Of a stretch of 64,000 bases of DNA, positions 17,121 through 25,448 are shown in pieces. This stretch comes from KBS50 sp042434095 (GTDB lineage Bacteria > Actinomycetota > Actinomycetes > Mycobacteriales > Micromonosporaceae), in the NCBI RefSeq assembly GCF_042434095.1, contig NZ_JBHLUE010000026.1, positions 1 to 64,000 of the forward strand. The letters run 5' to 3'. The translations under genes and the position numbers were made by a program. Position 1 is the stretch's first letter. Every line of letters begins with the position of its first letter. Under the pieces are notes generated by a model. It was not told the origin of the DNA. It searched no databases and saw only the letters and a program-made list of their open reading frames with translations.

Positions 17121-17663
17121 ATGACCTATGTCCGACTGGGCGAGATCCTTCAGGAGATCGGCATGGTGTCGGCGGCGACGGTGCGCCGCGTCCTCGCCGA
17201 CGGTTACCTCGACGTCCCGTTGAGCCAGTACGAGGCGGCGCTCGCCCTCGAGGAGTTCGGCGTGGCGGTTTCCATCCATGCCGAGGACATCGACTCCATC
17301 CACACCGACTACCGCGGCCTGCTGGAACGGGCCGCCGAAGTGGCCGGCGACCGGGTCGCCATCCGCAACGTCCGGATCGTCGAGGGCGCCGGGGAATTGG
17401 AAGACGGCCGCGACGACCGGTTGGAGTTCGAGCGCGACGGCCGACCGGTGTCGATCCCCGCCGAGCATTACGCCGAGGACTACTACGACCATGCGGCCGC
17501 CTCCCAGGCGATCGCCGAAACGGCCCACGAGGACGACCCCCGCGCCTGGTACGACGTCCGCTTCGAACGCGAGCCGCGCCGCATCTACGAGAGCATCATG
17601 GTCCTCGCCACGCCGCAGCAAGCCGCAGCCCTGTGCGACCGACTGGGCGTCACGTTCCACTGA
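17121..17663 (+). CDS. Hypothetical acidic protein
   Basis: 180 residues from ATG 17121; GTG 17103 would add six residues. The protein is rich in D and E, with no signal peptide or membrane segment. The N-terminal 50 residues (VRLGEILQEIGMVSAATVRRVLADGYLD) look like a helical, possibly DNA- or protein-binding module. The rest mixes helices and strands (ESIMVLATPQQAAALCDRLGV at the end). It converges with the EF-Tu gene across a double terminator. I do not recognise the family. Confidence 0.65.
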   Translation: MTYVRLGEILQEIGMVSAATVRRVLADGYLDVPLSQYEAALALEEFGVAVSIHAEDIDSIHTDYRGLLERAAEVAGDRVAIRNVRIVEGAGELEDGRDDRLEFERDGRPVSIPAEHYAEDYYDHAAASQAIAETAHEDDPRAWYDVRFEREPRRIYESIMVLATPQQAAALCDRLGVTFH

Positions 17664-17747
17664 GCTGGTCCGCCATTACCCGGTCACCCCGGCTGGGTCA
17701 CCGGATGAGCAGCCGGCGTGCGGGACCCTGGCCACCCGGTCCCGCCG

Positions 17748-17785
17748 GCGTGCGAGGGCCCTCTCGGTCGAGAGCCCTCGCACGC
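17748..17785 (-). terminator. Strong terminator between convergent genes
   Basis: GCGTGCGAGGG (17748-17758) pairs with 17775-17785, and the inner CTCTCG (17761-17766) pairs with CGAGAG (17769-17774). Two bases are bulged on the left arm. It lies 4 bases beyond the EF-Tu stop and can serve both convergent genes. A second, smaller hairpin lies at 17721-17745. Confidence 0.8.
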
Positions 17786-17788
17786 GGC

Positions 17789-18976
17789 TCAGTCGAGCAG
17801 TTCGGTAACGGTGCCGGCGGCCACCGTGCGGCCGCCTTCGCGGACGGCGAAGCCGAGGCCGACGTCCATCGCGATGGGCTTGCCGAGCTCCACCGTGAGG
17901 TCGACGGTGTCACCCGGCAGGACCATGGTCACGTCACCGAGGTCCACCGAGCCGACCACATCGGTGGTGCGGACGTAGAACTGTGGCCGGTAGTTGGCGA
18001 AGAAGGGCGTGTGGCGTCCGCCTTCGGCGGAGGTCAGCGCGTACAGCCTGGCCCGGATCCGCTGATGCGGGGTGACGCTGCCCGGCAGCGCCACCACCTG
18101 GCCGCGCTGCACCTGCTCGCGTTTGACTCCACGCAGCAGCACGGCGGCGTTGTCCCCGGCCTCGGCGGTCGCCAGCGACTTGCCGAAGGTCTCCAACCCG
18201 GTCGCCACCGTCGACAGCGTTGGGCCCAGACCGACCACCTCCACCGGGTCCCCGACCCGCAGCGTGCCCCGCTCGATGGCGCCGGTCACCACGGTGCCCC
18301 GCCCGGAGATCGTCAGCACGTTCTCGATCGGCATCAGGAACGGCTCACCCAGCTCGCGGGCCGGGACCGGCACGTACCGGTCGACGGCGTCGAGCAGTTC
18401 CACCACCGACGACACCCAGCGCGGGTCGCCCTCCAGGGCCCGCAGGGCCGACACCCGCACCACCGGCACCTCCTGTCCGGGGAACCCGTACTCGGACACC
18501 AGCTCCCGGATCTCCAGCTCGACCAGGTCCAGCAGCTCCGGGTCCTCGACCGCGTCGGCCTTGTTCATCGCCACCACCAGGTAGGGCACCCCGACCCGCC
18601 GCGCGAGCAGAACATGCTCACGGGTCTGCGGCATCGCCCCGTCGAGCGCGGACACGACCAGGATCGCCCCGTCGACCTTCGCCGCCCCCGTGATCATGTT
18701 CTTCACGAAGTCGGCGTGGCCGGGCATGTCCACGTGGGCGTAGTGCCGGGTCGCGGTCTCGTACTCGACGTGCGCGATGTTGATCGTGATGCCCCGCGAC
18801 ACCTCCTCCGGCGCCCGGTCGATGCCGTCGAAGGACACGATCCGGTTCACGGTGGGGTCGCGGTCGGCGAGGACCTTCGTGATGGCGGCGGTGAGGGTCG
18901 TCTTGCCGTGGTCGACGTGACCCATCGTGCCGATGTTGAGGTGCGGCTTGGCCCGCACGAACTGGCTCTTGGCCAT
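17789..18976 (-). CDS. tuf: Divergent elongation factor Tu (second-copy type)
   Basis: 395 residues from ATG 18976, preceded by GGTGGAGG. EF-Tu brings aminoacyl-tRNA to the ribosome as a GTPase. G1 is GHVDHGKT (residues 19-26), switch I ends RGITIN (Thr64), G3 is DMPGHADF (83-90, with catalytic His87), and G4 is NKAD. Domains 2 and 3 are complete (TGRGTVVTGAIERG; ending TVAAGTVTELLD). It differs from housekeeping EF-Tu: Met and Phe replace the usual Cys and Tyr of DCPGHADY, and the switch I region is diverged. It is not next to fusA or rpsJ. It resembles the extra, stress-type EF-Tu of some Streptomyces, which is inference. Confidence 0.9.
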   Translation of the reverse strand: MAKSQFVRAKPHLNIGTMGHVDHGKTTLTAAITKVLADRDPTVNRIVSFDGIDRAPEEVSRGITINIAHVEYETATRHYAHVDMPGHADFVKNMITGAAKVDGAILVVSALDGAMPQTREHVLLARRVGVPYLVVAMNKADAVEDPELLDLVELEIRELVSEYGFPGQEVPVVRVSALRALEGDPRWVSSVVELLDAVDRYVPVPARELGEPFLMPIENVLTISGRGTVVTGAIERGTLRVGDPVEVVGLGPTLSTVATGLETFGKSLATAEAGDNAAVLLRGVKREQVQRGQVVALPGSVTPHQRIRARLYALTSAEGGRHTPFFANYRPQFYVRTTDVVGSVDLGDVTMVLPGDTVDLTVELGKPIAMDVGLGFAVREGGRTVAAGTVTELLD

Positions 18977-19114
18977 GATGAGCCTCCACCCAGTGGGGAA
19001 GATGAGCTGGCGGAAGACGAACGCGGGCGGGCTGCCACCCCGCATGGAAACCGCGCCAGAACCGCGCGTCACGGCGACACCCGTGAAGGAGACGACGCCG
19101 GGAGCACCGGGCCA

Positions 19115-19242
19115 CCCTCCTCCGTGGTTCTGCCGCAGCAGGAGGAGGGTCAGACTCGGGTATCAGCCAGCCATGCGCACACGCCGCAGGCGCCCGGCAG
19201 GTGAAGACCTGCGGGCCGCACAACGCCGACGGTGCCGAACAT
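19115..19242 (-). promoter_or_regulatory. Possible leader peptide and hairpin upstream of the EF-Tu gene
   Basis: On the minus strand a 30-codon frame starts at ATG 19242 (MFGTVGVVRPAGLHLPGACG, then VCAWLADTRV) and stops at 19150. It is followed at once by a hairpin: 19141-19149 pairs perfectly with 19115-19123 (9 bp, 17-base loop). The hairpin lies about 140 bases before the EF-Tu start. The layout resembles an attenuator but could be chance; the ribosome site is weak. Confidence 0.35.
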
Positions 19243-19299
19243 GACGATCACGGTAGTCCTTAACGCGCCACAGGGCGATCGATATTCCTCCCACTTGTG

Positions 19300-19950
19300 C
19301 GTGGGGCGGCTCGGAGGAGCGGTGGTCGTCATGGCGGCGCCCCCAGCCAGTCGGCGGGACCGCCGGGGGCGGTGAGGGCGATCAGCACGGCGCAGCCGGC
19401 GAGGGGAGGGGCGGGGAGGACGATCCAGTGCACGAAGGGGTGGTGGGAGAGCCGGGCCGCACCGTCGTCAATTTGGAGACCTCCCTGATGCCAACGCCTC
19501 CACACGGAGAGGTGCCGTTAGCGAGACAGCCCCGCCCGGACGGAGGTTTTCGGGTTCGCGCCACCCCGGAGCGCCGAGGGCCGCAGGACGCAGCCCACCC
19601 GCATTCGGATCATTGAGGGGGTGTTGACAGGGGGGATCCTGATCGGGTCCCGGAAACCGTTCGGAGCGTGACGCTAGACCACAGGTGCTGGATCTAGTGT
19701 CCGATGTGCGATTGTTCGCTAGTGACGGGGTGTGGCAGCGTGCACGGACTGATGTGGTGCCGTCACGTCCGCGGATCGGCATGGGCGTCGCGCCATCGGG
19801 TGGAGAAGGCAGCGGAGCAAGTGGCCCGCCGAAGCGCAGCACTGTAGGCAGGGAGGTTGCTCCAACCGATGGACAGCGCAGGCCCGACGGGGTCGTCGCC
19901 TCCTGGCCGCAGGCCTACGATCGTCCAGGCGGTGGAGGTGCATCGGCTGG
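19300..19950. other. Gene-poor stretch
   Basis: No frame gives a recognisable protein. A TTGACA lies at about 19624 without a matching -10 box at normal spacing. A minus-strand frame at about 19340-19480 encodes a hydrophobic run, but it has no start or ribosome site. Probably decayed DNA next to the integrase relic. Confidence 0.5.
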
Positions 19951-19956
19951 CGGTTA

Positions 19957-20330
19957 CCGGCGGCGAGGCGGCCATCGCCCGGCAGCCGCGTCCAGGTCGT
20001 CACCGAACAACCCGGCGTACACGTCCAGCGTCATCGACTCCGAGGCATGCCCGAGCATCCGTCGCACCGCCTTGACATTGGCACCCGCCGCCACGGCCAG
20101 ACTCGCCGCAGCGCGCCGCAGGTCGTGCGGAGCCAGCCCCGCCAACCCAACCGACGCCGCAGCCGGCGCCAAGATCCGAGGCAATTGGTGTTAGGCATCG
20201 GCCCGCCGTTCGGCACGGTGAACACCAGATCCTCACGCCGCTTCCCGGCGACATGCGCGGCCAACTCGTCGACGAGGAACCGGGGAATCGGCACCGGCGC
20301 TGGTGATTCTTCGGAAGGCGCTCCACCTTG
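19957..20330 (-). pseudogene. Remnant of a tyrosine recombinase (phage-type integrase)
   Basis: Minus-strand frames carry the C-terminal catalytic region: PIPRFLVDELAAHVAGKR, DLVFTVPNGGPM, then HDLRRAAASLAVAAGANVKA, MLGHASESMTLDVYAGLF. These give the H-x-x-R box, LGH and the catalytic Tyr of the family. The segments lie in two different frames and a third frame holds the preceding KNHQRR part, so at least two frameshifts are present. The N-terminal half is missing. It marks the edge of a former integrated element. Confidence 0.8.
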
Positions 20331-20448
20331 GCGCCGCCTTGGGGCAGACCCGCTCCACGATGTGCGGGTCGACGGCGAACGGGATGTCTTCGGGAAGCGA
20401 CGGTAGGAGGTGAGCGTCTACTTCCACGCGCTGTAGCTCCACATCCAA
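20331..20448 (-). pseudogene. Truncated start of a small gene
   Basis: An ATG at 20448 opens a frame (VELQRVEVDAHLLPSLPEDI, then PFAVDPHIVERV) that overlaps the end of the next upstream gene by 31 bases in a different frame, an arrangement typical of coupled genes. The frame runs into the integrase remnant at about 20330 and loses sense. Family unknown. Confidence 0.4.
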
Positions 20449-20726
20449 GCCAGGGCCTCGACGGCCCTCGAATCAAGCTCAGGATGCCGTACGGCCATCC
20501 CCCGCTCTACCGTCTCCGTCGCGTTGCTGAGATCCGGGTCCCTGGTCGCGAGGGGAAACGCCTCGTACATCTCCTCTACCAACCCCTCGATGTGGCGCAG
20601 CAGTTCCTCCCCGGCGCCCAGCGCTCGCACGGCGGCCGGATCACCCCACGGGAACGGGCTGCGGCCTCGGCTGGTGTACATCACAACGGCGTCGCTCTTC
20701 ACGGAATCGATCACGGCTACCCTCAT
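20418..20726 (-). CDS. Hypothetical small protein
   Basis: 102 residues from ATG 20726. Charged, helical, soluble: EELLRHIEGLVEEMYEAFPL in the middle and SRAVEALAWMWSYSAWK at the end. No ribosome site is obvious and no family is recognised. It is followed by a coupled, truncated frame starting within its last codons. The pair probably belonged to the integrated element marked by the integrase relic. Confidence 0.5.
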   Translation of the reverse strand: MRVAVIDSVKSDAVVMYTSRGRSPFPWGDPAAVRALGAGEELLRHIEGLVEEMYEAFPLATRDPDLSNATETVERGMAVRHPELDSRAVEALAWMWSYSAWK

Positions 20727-20979
20727 CCACGCCCGGTGGTGATCTGAGTCCCGCTTCGATCCTGCGGCACGTGAGTCATGATGCGCCACCGTCGTGACCA
20801 GGCATCCCTGCGACAACGTCAAGCTCCGTGCCGCCCGACCCCGCATTCCACATTCAATCCGCAAGAGGGCCGACCGACAGCACGGGAGTGATGCGAGATG
20901 ACGAGAGGTGTTTCCGCTGCTGGACCGCCATGTGCCGAGGTCTGCGGAACAGGCAGTCTGATCTCATGAATCTCCGGTC

Positions 20980-21692
20980 CTACGTCCGCACCACGAGCGG
21001 CGGATAGGTAGGACGGACAGCACTTCCCGTACCACCAGGGGACGGACGCGTCACGCTCGAAAGGTCGCCGCGCTGCACGGCGGCGGCCACGACACGTTCG
21101 GCGCGCCGGCGCCGCATCCGAAGCGCGGAGGACGTCACGCCCTGTTCGGCGGCCAGTTGTTCGATCAGTACGTCGCCGAGGCGGGTAAGCGCTGATCAGT
21201 TCGGCGGCGTCGGTGCTGGTCAGACCAATACCGGCGGCCCAGCCGAGGAGCAGGGCGGGATGCCCGTAGGGCATCTTCGGCGACCGCGAACCGGTGGTCA
21301 GATGCGGTGGGAGTCCCTCGCCGTCGTGGGCGTTGACGACGACGGAGCCGGTGCGCCACGCGGCCCAGCACAGTCGCAGCCAGAGCCGGGGTGGGGCGAG
21401 GTCCGCCGTACGCAGAGCCTGAAGGAATTCGGCGAGGACCTCGGAGTCGACATCCTCCGCGTGCCGGGAGTTGCCGCGGCTGATCTTCGCGGCGAGGTGC
21501 GTGAGGGCGGGTAGCGCGACGCCGATAGCGCCGACAACCCAGGCGGGCTCCCATTCCCGGGCGTGGTGGGCGAGCTGCTGCCAGAGCACGTCGGTGGTGT
21601 CGCTGTCGTACCGCGGCGCCGCTTCCCCACCAACCGATGCGCGGATGCCGCTCCGGAACTGCCGGGCGGTGCGACTCGGGATGCGTCACCAT
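20980..21692 (-). pseudogene. Frameshifted integrative-element protein
   Basis: Three pieces in different frames form one protein: a start at ATG 21692 (VTHPESHRPAVPERHPRIGW), a long middle (VLWQQLAHHAREWEPAWVVG through PKMPYGHPALLLGWAAGIGL and STDAAELISA), and a C terminus in another frame (RLGDVLIEQLAAEQGV, SALRMRRRRAERVVAAAV) ending at TAG 20980-20982. The C terminus looks like a sigma-region-4 or helix-turn-helix module. Proteins with this layout recur in conjugative elements of actinomycetes, from memory of the family. Frame breaks lie near 21630 and 21185, so it is dead. Confidence 0.6.
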
Positions 21693-21752
21693 CACCACCG
21701 TCCATGGGACTGATCCCAGCGCAGCGCCTCCGCCGACGAATGGGAGCCTTGC

Positions 21753-22088
21753 ATGTGGCAGACGCTGACTCTTAGCCTGCTCGTCGGCATTGTGGGCGGC
21801 AACGGCGTGCCACACTTCATCCGCGGCATCACCCGGCGCTGCTACCCCTGCGTCTTTGGCAACGGTCCGATTCCGAACCTGATCGCCGGCTGGGCGGGAC
21901 TGGTCTTCGCCGGGATCGGGACGCACTGGGTGAACGCCGCACGGTATCCCTGGGTGGCGTTCACCGCCGGCGCGCTGGGCGTCCTGCTCATCGGCCTCTT
22001 CCACGCGGGTCCGGGTGCCTTCGGTAGCCGCGACGATCGGCAAATCGAGCAGACGGCGGTCGGGAATGGCCCCGTCGAGCAGATCTGA
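21753..22088 (+). CDS. Small membrane protein
   Basis: 111 residues, ATG start. Three hydrophobic segments: LTLSLLVGIVGGNGVPHF, NLIAGWAGLVFAGIGT, and WVAFTAGALGVLLIGLFHAG. A conserved-looking loop HFIRGITRRCYPCVFGNGPI with two cysteines lies between the first two segments. The C-terminal tail is polar. Similar proteins occur in Micromonospora-like genomes with no function assigned. It is the only intact gene between two pieces of mobile DNA. Confidence 0.65.
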   Translation: MWQTLTLSLLVGIVGGNGVPHFIRGITRRCYPCVFGNGPIPNLIAGWAGLVFAGIGTHWVNAARYPWVAFTAGALGVLLIGLFHAGPGAFGSRDDRQIEQTAVGNGPVEQI

Positions 22089-22133
22089 AGCGTCTTTGGC
22101 CGCGACTGACGTAACCAGAGGCGTGCGGGGCCG

Positions 22134-22871
22134 TCAGATGGACTGTCGGAGTGTCCTCTCCAGCCCGGCCTGCAAGTCAAGCCGCGCCGCCGGCCCCACC
22201 GCGAGCCGGAACCGCAGCCACCCATCAACGTCGGAGATCTCCAACTCGCCGGCAGCATCCTCGGTGAACCGCAGGGCCAGTTCGTCGTCCGACAACGCCC
22301 ACCCGCGCAGGCCAGCCTCCACCACCCGGTGGGCGGGCTCGAAACACACGGTGTCGGGCTCATCCTCACCCGGGTCGTGTTGGATGACGATCCCGCGCCC
22401 GGTGCCATCCGCGTGCTCGGCCACCCAGACCGAGAAGACACCGTCGACCGGCCCGCAACCAGCCAGCCGGAGCGTGTCCGGCGGGCCGCCCGCGCACCAC
22501 GGACAGTCGACCGGCTCCGGCTCCGGCGGTAGAGGTACCGCCCAGATCGCGTCGTCGAGCACGAACCTGCCCTGCCAAGCGCCCTCAGCGTCCATCCACC
22601 CCTGCACCACCCGCCGGCGTGGTCCACGGTGCACCTGGTAGACCAGCCCGTCGACATCCACGTCACCGCAGTACGTCGCACTGCCGTGCCCGGAACGCGT
22701 GGCCAGCGGCGTGACGGTGTGGCCGGCACGGCCCGCGAGGAAGGACCAGTGCCCGACCGCCTCGCGGCGGCCCGGCTCGCCCTCGGTCGGCGCGCCCGAC
22801 CGCGCGCCGAACAGCAGCGTAGACGGATCCGGCAGACGACTCAGCTCCATCAGTTCCTCGTAAGTCGGCAC
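22134..22871 (-). CDS. Hypothetical protein, C terminus resembling Imm10-type immunity proteins
   Basis: 245 residues, ATG start. The N-terminal half has a mixed alpha/beta look with a CPWC pair (DCPWCAGG) that could bind metal. The last 55 residues (GLRGWALSDDELALRFTEDA, GELEISDVDG, WLRFRLAVG) match the short beta-rich pattern I associate with Imm10 immunity proteins. That match is by eye only. No toxin gene is adjacent. Soluble, no signal peptide. Confidence 0.5.
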   Translation of the reverse strand: MPTYEELMELSRLPDPSTLLFGARSGAPTEGEPGRREAVGHWSFLAGRAGHTVTPLATRSGHGSATYCGDVDVDGLVYQVHRGPRRRVVQGWMDAEGAWQGRFVLDDAIWAVPLPPEPEPVDCPWCAGGPPDTLRLAGCGPVDGVFSVWVAEHADGTGRGIVIQHDPGEDEPDTVCFEPAHRVVEAGLRGWALSDDELALRFTEDAAGELEISDVDGWLRFRLAVGPAARLDLQAGLERTLRQSI

Positions 22872-23115
22872 ACCCGGATGGTAGAGCGCCGATCCCGATG
22901 GCCCCGCACCCGAGCACAGGTCGGCTCGGCAGCGGGCTGCTCGCGTCGACCCATCCTTCTGCCGCGAGGCGCTCGTCGCCGAAGGTGACGTCGGTGCAGG
23001 TCACCGTCGTTCCGGATCTGCCGACGCGCCCGCACTCCGCTCAGCGGCTACGGCTATCTCGGTCGGTCGACCCGCTGAGACAGACAACCCCGAGAAACAC
23101 CTATCAGCGAGATCA

Positions 23116-23325
23116 TGGCACCAGAGCGGCATCACGAAGGTGCTCAAGGACCTTGCCAAGCGTCGCCTGGTGGAACGCAGCCCGGACACCATGGACGGGC
23201 GTTCCGCCTGGGTCCACCTGACCCCCGCGGGTGCCGACCTGGCTGAAGACGCGGTCCGCGCCGCCAGCGTGGCGCTGCGAGAACTGTTCCGGCGCCTATC
23301 GTCGGAAGCGGCCGAGGCAGCGACC
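23116..23325 (+). pseudogene. MarR-family regulator fragment cut by an IS
   Basis: The plus strand reads SGITKVLKDLAKRRLVERSP, then SAWVHLTPAGADLAEDAV and AALRELFRRLSSEA. These are the recognition helix, wing and following helices of a MarR protein. The first helices and start are missing before 23116, and the reading frame runs into the terminal repeat of the ISAs1 element at 23326. It cannot be functional. Confidence 0.75.
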
Positions 23326-24657
23326 CAGGGTCCCGGCAAAGTCGTTAGGTGATGCCGAGGAGGGTCAGTGTCCGGCTGCTGTCGCGGGCGTGGTGCCGGT
23401 TGGCGGCGGCGATGTTGGTGACTCCGGCGAGGCGTAGGGCGCCGATGGCGGCGTTGCGTAGGGCGGCCATGACCTGTGGTCCGGTGCCGGTTCGGATCTG
23501 GCTGCGGTCTTCGTCGTAGGTGACGTCGCGGACCCAGTGGAGCTTGTTCTCGATGGACCAGTGGCCGCGGATCCACGCGGCCAGTTGATCCGGTTTCGCC
23601 TGGTGGACTTGCAGATCGGTGATGGCATAGACGGTCTCGGTGGTGAAGCGTTTCGGGTCATCGAGGCGTCGTCTTCGGCGGCGGACCTGGATGGCCTGGG
23701 CGGCGTGCGGGAAGTCGATGCCGGTGGAGATCGTCAGGATCTTGCACGTGCGAATCTCGCGGCGGCCGTGCCCGCGATCGTCGTGGCGGGTGGCGTCGGG
23801 AACGGCCCGCCAGAGCAGGCTGGCGAGTTGGGTGTGCAGGTGGGGTTGGTTGGCTTTGACGGTCAGGATCCAGTGCGCGCCGCGTTCGGCGCGGTAGGCA
23901 ACGTGGTCGCGCTGGCAGTGCAGCGCGTCGGCGGTGATCACCGTGTCGCGCAGGTCGCCGATCTGGTCAAGCAACGGCTGGAAGCGGGGTGATCTCGTTG
24001 GTCTTGCCGTCGACGTCGGTGCTGGCCAGGACCACACCTGTGCCCTGATCACAGGCGGCCATCACGTGATCGGCGGCGGCGACGGCGGTGCGGGATTCCC
24101 GTAGCGTCTTGCCGTCGACCGCGATCGCCCGCCGGACGCCTGAGGCGCTGGTCGTGGCCCGGCCGACGAGCCAGCCGCTGATCGCCGTGGTCAGCACATC
24201 CGGGTCCAGGGCCTGCAGCAACCGGCGGATCATCGCCTCCGACGGGCGCCGGTCAGCGGCGATACCCAGCGCCTCGGCCGTTTCGTCCGGGGCGTCGGCC
24301 ACCCACTCCGCGATCGCGGAGTACGAGCGGTAGCCGGCCACCACGGCACACACCACCGCGGTCACCACCACGCACAACCGATGCCGCACGCCGCGCCGAG
24401 CCCGTGGATCAGCCACCCCGGCCAGTGCTGTGGTCAGCCCGCCAGCGGTTTCGGACACGGTCAGAGCCGGTGCAACGGATAAAGACGAGATCAGCGATGA
24501 CGGCAGAGCGGGCATGACTCACTTCGGATCGATCACCGTGGCGTAGGAACCTTGATGATCTTCTGAGCCGGTCATGCCCGTCTTGCTGCCACCAACGCCG
24601 GCGCTTCTACTCCAGAAGCCTCAAGTCGGACAGCGTCACGACGTTACCGGGGCCCTG
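23326..24657 (-). mobile_element. ISAs1-family insertion sequence, about 1.33 kb
   Basis: The ends are imperfect inverted repeats: cagggtcccggcaaagtcgt at 23326 and, read inward from 24657, cagggccccggtaacgtcgt. The interior encodes an ISAs1-type transposase on the minus strand. I found no matching target-site duplication beside the two ends (ggcagcgacc on the left, gcccgggagt on the right). The element interrupts a MarR gene on its left. Confidence 0.8.
23345..24515 (-). pseudogene. ISAs1-family transposase, frameshifted
   Basis: The N-terminal part (24515 down to about 23990) has the DDE-associated start LTTALAGVADPRARRGVRH and the RAIAVDGKTLRESR box, whose first catalytic Asp is visible. 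The C-terminal part, in another frame from about 23990 to the stop at 23345, has VITADALHCQRDHVAYRAER and HWSIENKLHWVRDVTYDEDR with the catalytic Glu. One extra base near 23990 separates the halves at ITxFQPLLDQIGDLRD. ISAs1 transposases are normally a single frame of about 380 residues, so this copy is probably inactive unless a ribosomal shift occurs. Confidence 0.8.
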
Positions 24658-24685
24658 GCCCGGGAGTGCCCCGGGGACGACTTGT

Positions 24686-25168
24686 TCAGGGCTCGATGTG
24701 CAGGCTGGCTGGGGGCCACTCGCCTCCGGCGAACACCTTTGCCCAGTAGTAGGGGTGCACGTCGGCGAGGGTACGCGCGCTCCAACCGGCCGGGCTGTCC
24801 GAGTCGGGGACGGCCACCTCGACGTCTGGGCCCCACAGCGCGAGCCGTTCCTGGCATGTACCGCAGGGTGCCATCACGTACGGCTCGCCGCCGGATTCGC
24901 GGTACAAGAAGATCGACGCGGTGATCCGACGGTTGAGGGTGTATGCCTGGCAGATCGCTCCCGTCTCGCCGCAGAGCGTCACCCCTCCGTTGACGTTGTC
25001 GAGACCGACGCTGGTGAGGATCATGCCGTCGTCCAAATACACGGCCCCGGCACCGCCGGGCGTCCCGACCGGCCAGCGGCGTTCGAGCTGATCAAGCGCG
25101 GCCTCGTACAACAGTGGGTCCAGGCGCAGAAGGAGGACGGTGCCAGCCGCGGTGCCGGCTCGCAACAC
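24686..25168 (-). CDS. Cytidine deaminase-like protein
   Basis: About 160 residues if GTG 25168 is used; the frame continues upstream into IS-derived sequence, so the true start is uncertain. The zinc site is visible: TLCGETGAIC (Cys and Glu, where CDA enzymes have CAE) and PCGTCQERL (two Cys). LYEAALDQLERRWP lies near the start and VHPYYWAKVFAGGEWPP near the end. Known CDAs act on free cytidine in the cytoplasm, but the Ala to Gly change in CAE and the atypical C terminus make the substrate uncertain. It sits between an intact ISAs1 end at 24657 and a second IS end at 25248, 28 bases and about 15 bases from its limits. Confidence 0.75.
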   Translation of the reverse strand: MLRAGTAAGTVLLLRLDPLLYEAALDQLERRWPVGTPGGAGAVYLDDGMILTSVGLDNVNGGVTLCGETGAICQAYTLNRRITASIFLYRESGGEPYVMAPCGTCQERLALWGPDVEVAVPDSDSPAGWSARTLADVHPYYWAKVFAGGEWPPASLHIEP

Positions 25169-25181
25169 GTTTCCCAGCGCG

Positions 25182-25248
25182 ACTACCCCGCGACAGCACC
25201 GGCCGCTGGCCCTACCCGGCATCACCTGACGACTTTGCCGGGGCCCTG
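25182..25248 (+). mobile_element. Terminal fragment of a second ISAs1-family element
   Basis: Bases 25220-25248 match the right end of the IS at 23326 in opposite orientation, with two differences in 29. Upstream, 25190-25222 matches the last codons of that transposase (cgcgacagca... and a final GIT-stop). Only the 3' end of the element is left. It forms an inverted pair with 23326 around the deaminase. Confidence 0.75.
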
Positions 25249-25375
25249 CGGGCGGACCGGCCAGTCCGTGGACGACCCGGTCCGTGAAGGGAGCCGAGTG
25301 GCGCGCCTCGTCTCACCTCCCCTCGCGTCGGCCAGGTGAGGGGCACCTCGACCTTCAGATCGGCTTCATCTGCAC

Positions 25376-25414
25376 CGTGGGCCCTCGCTCGGCAAGGACG
25401 GGCGAGGGCCCACG
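25376..25414 (-). terminator. Terminator after the lipoprotein hydrolase gene
   Basis: GTGGGCCCTCGC (25377-25388) pairs perfectly with 25402-25413, extended by one pair on the outside; the loop is 13 bases. It lies 35 bases beyond the hydrolase stop codon. Confidence 0.8.
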
Positions 25415-25448
25415 CACGGGCAGCGCCGACGGCCGACGCGCTGAGTCG

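Noticed and set aside
19331..19490. Minus-strand hydrophobic run that looks like a membrane helix
   Set aside because: No start codon with ribosome site in frame and the run is short; likely chance or a decayed gene end.
20482..21270. Similar short blocks reading PYGHP in two places on the minus and plus strands
   Set aside because: Only a few residues; not a true duplication.
22663..23004. Minus-strand frame starting TCTDVTFGDERLAAEGWVDA
   Set aside because: It overlaps the Imm10-like gene in another frame and has no homology pattern beyond the first 20 residues.
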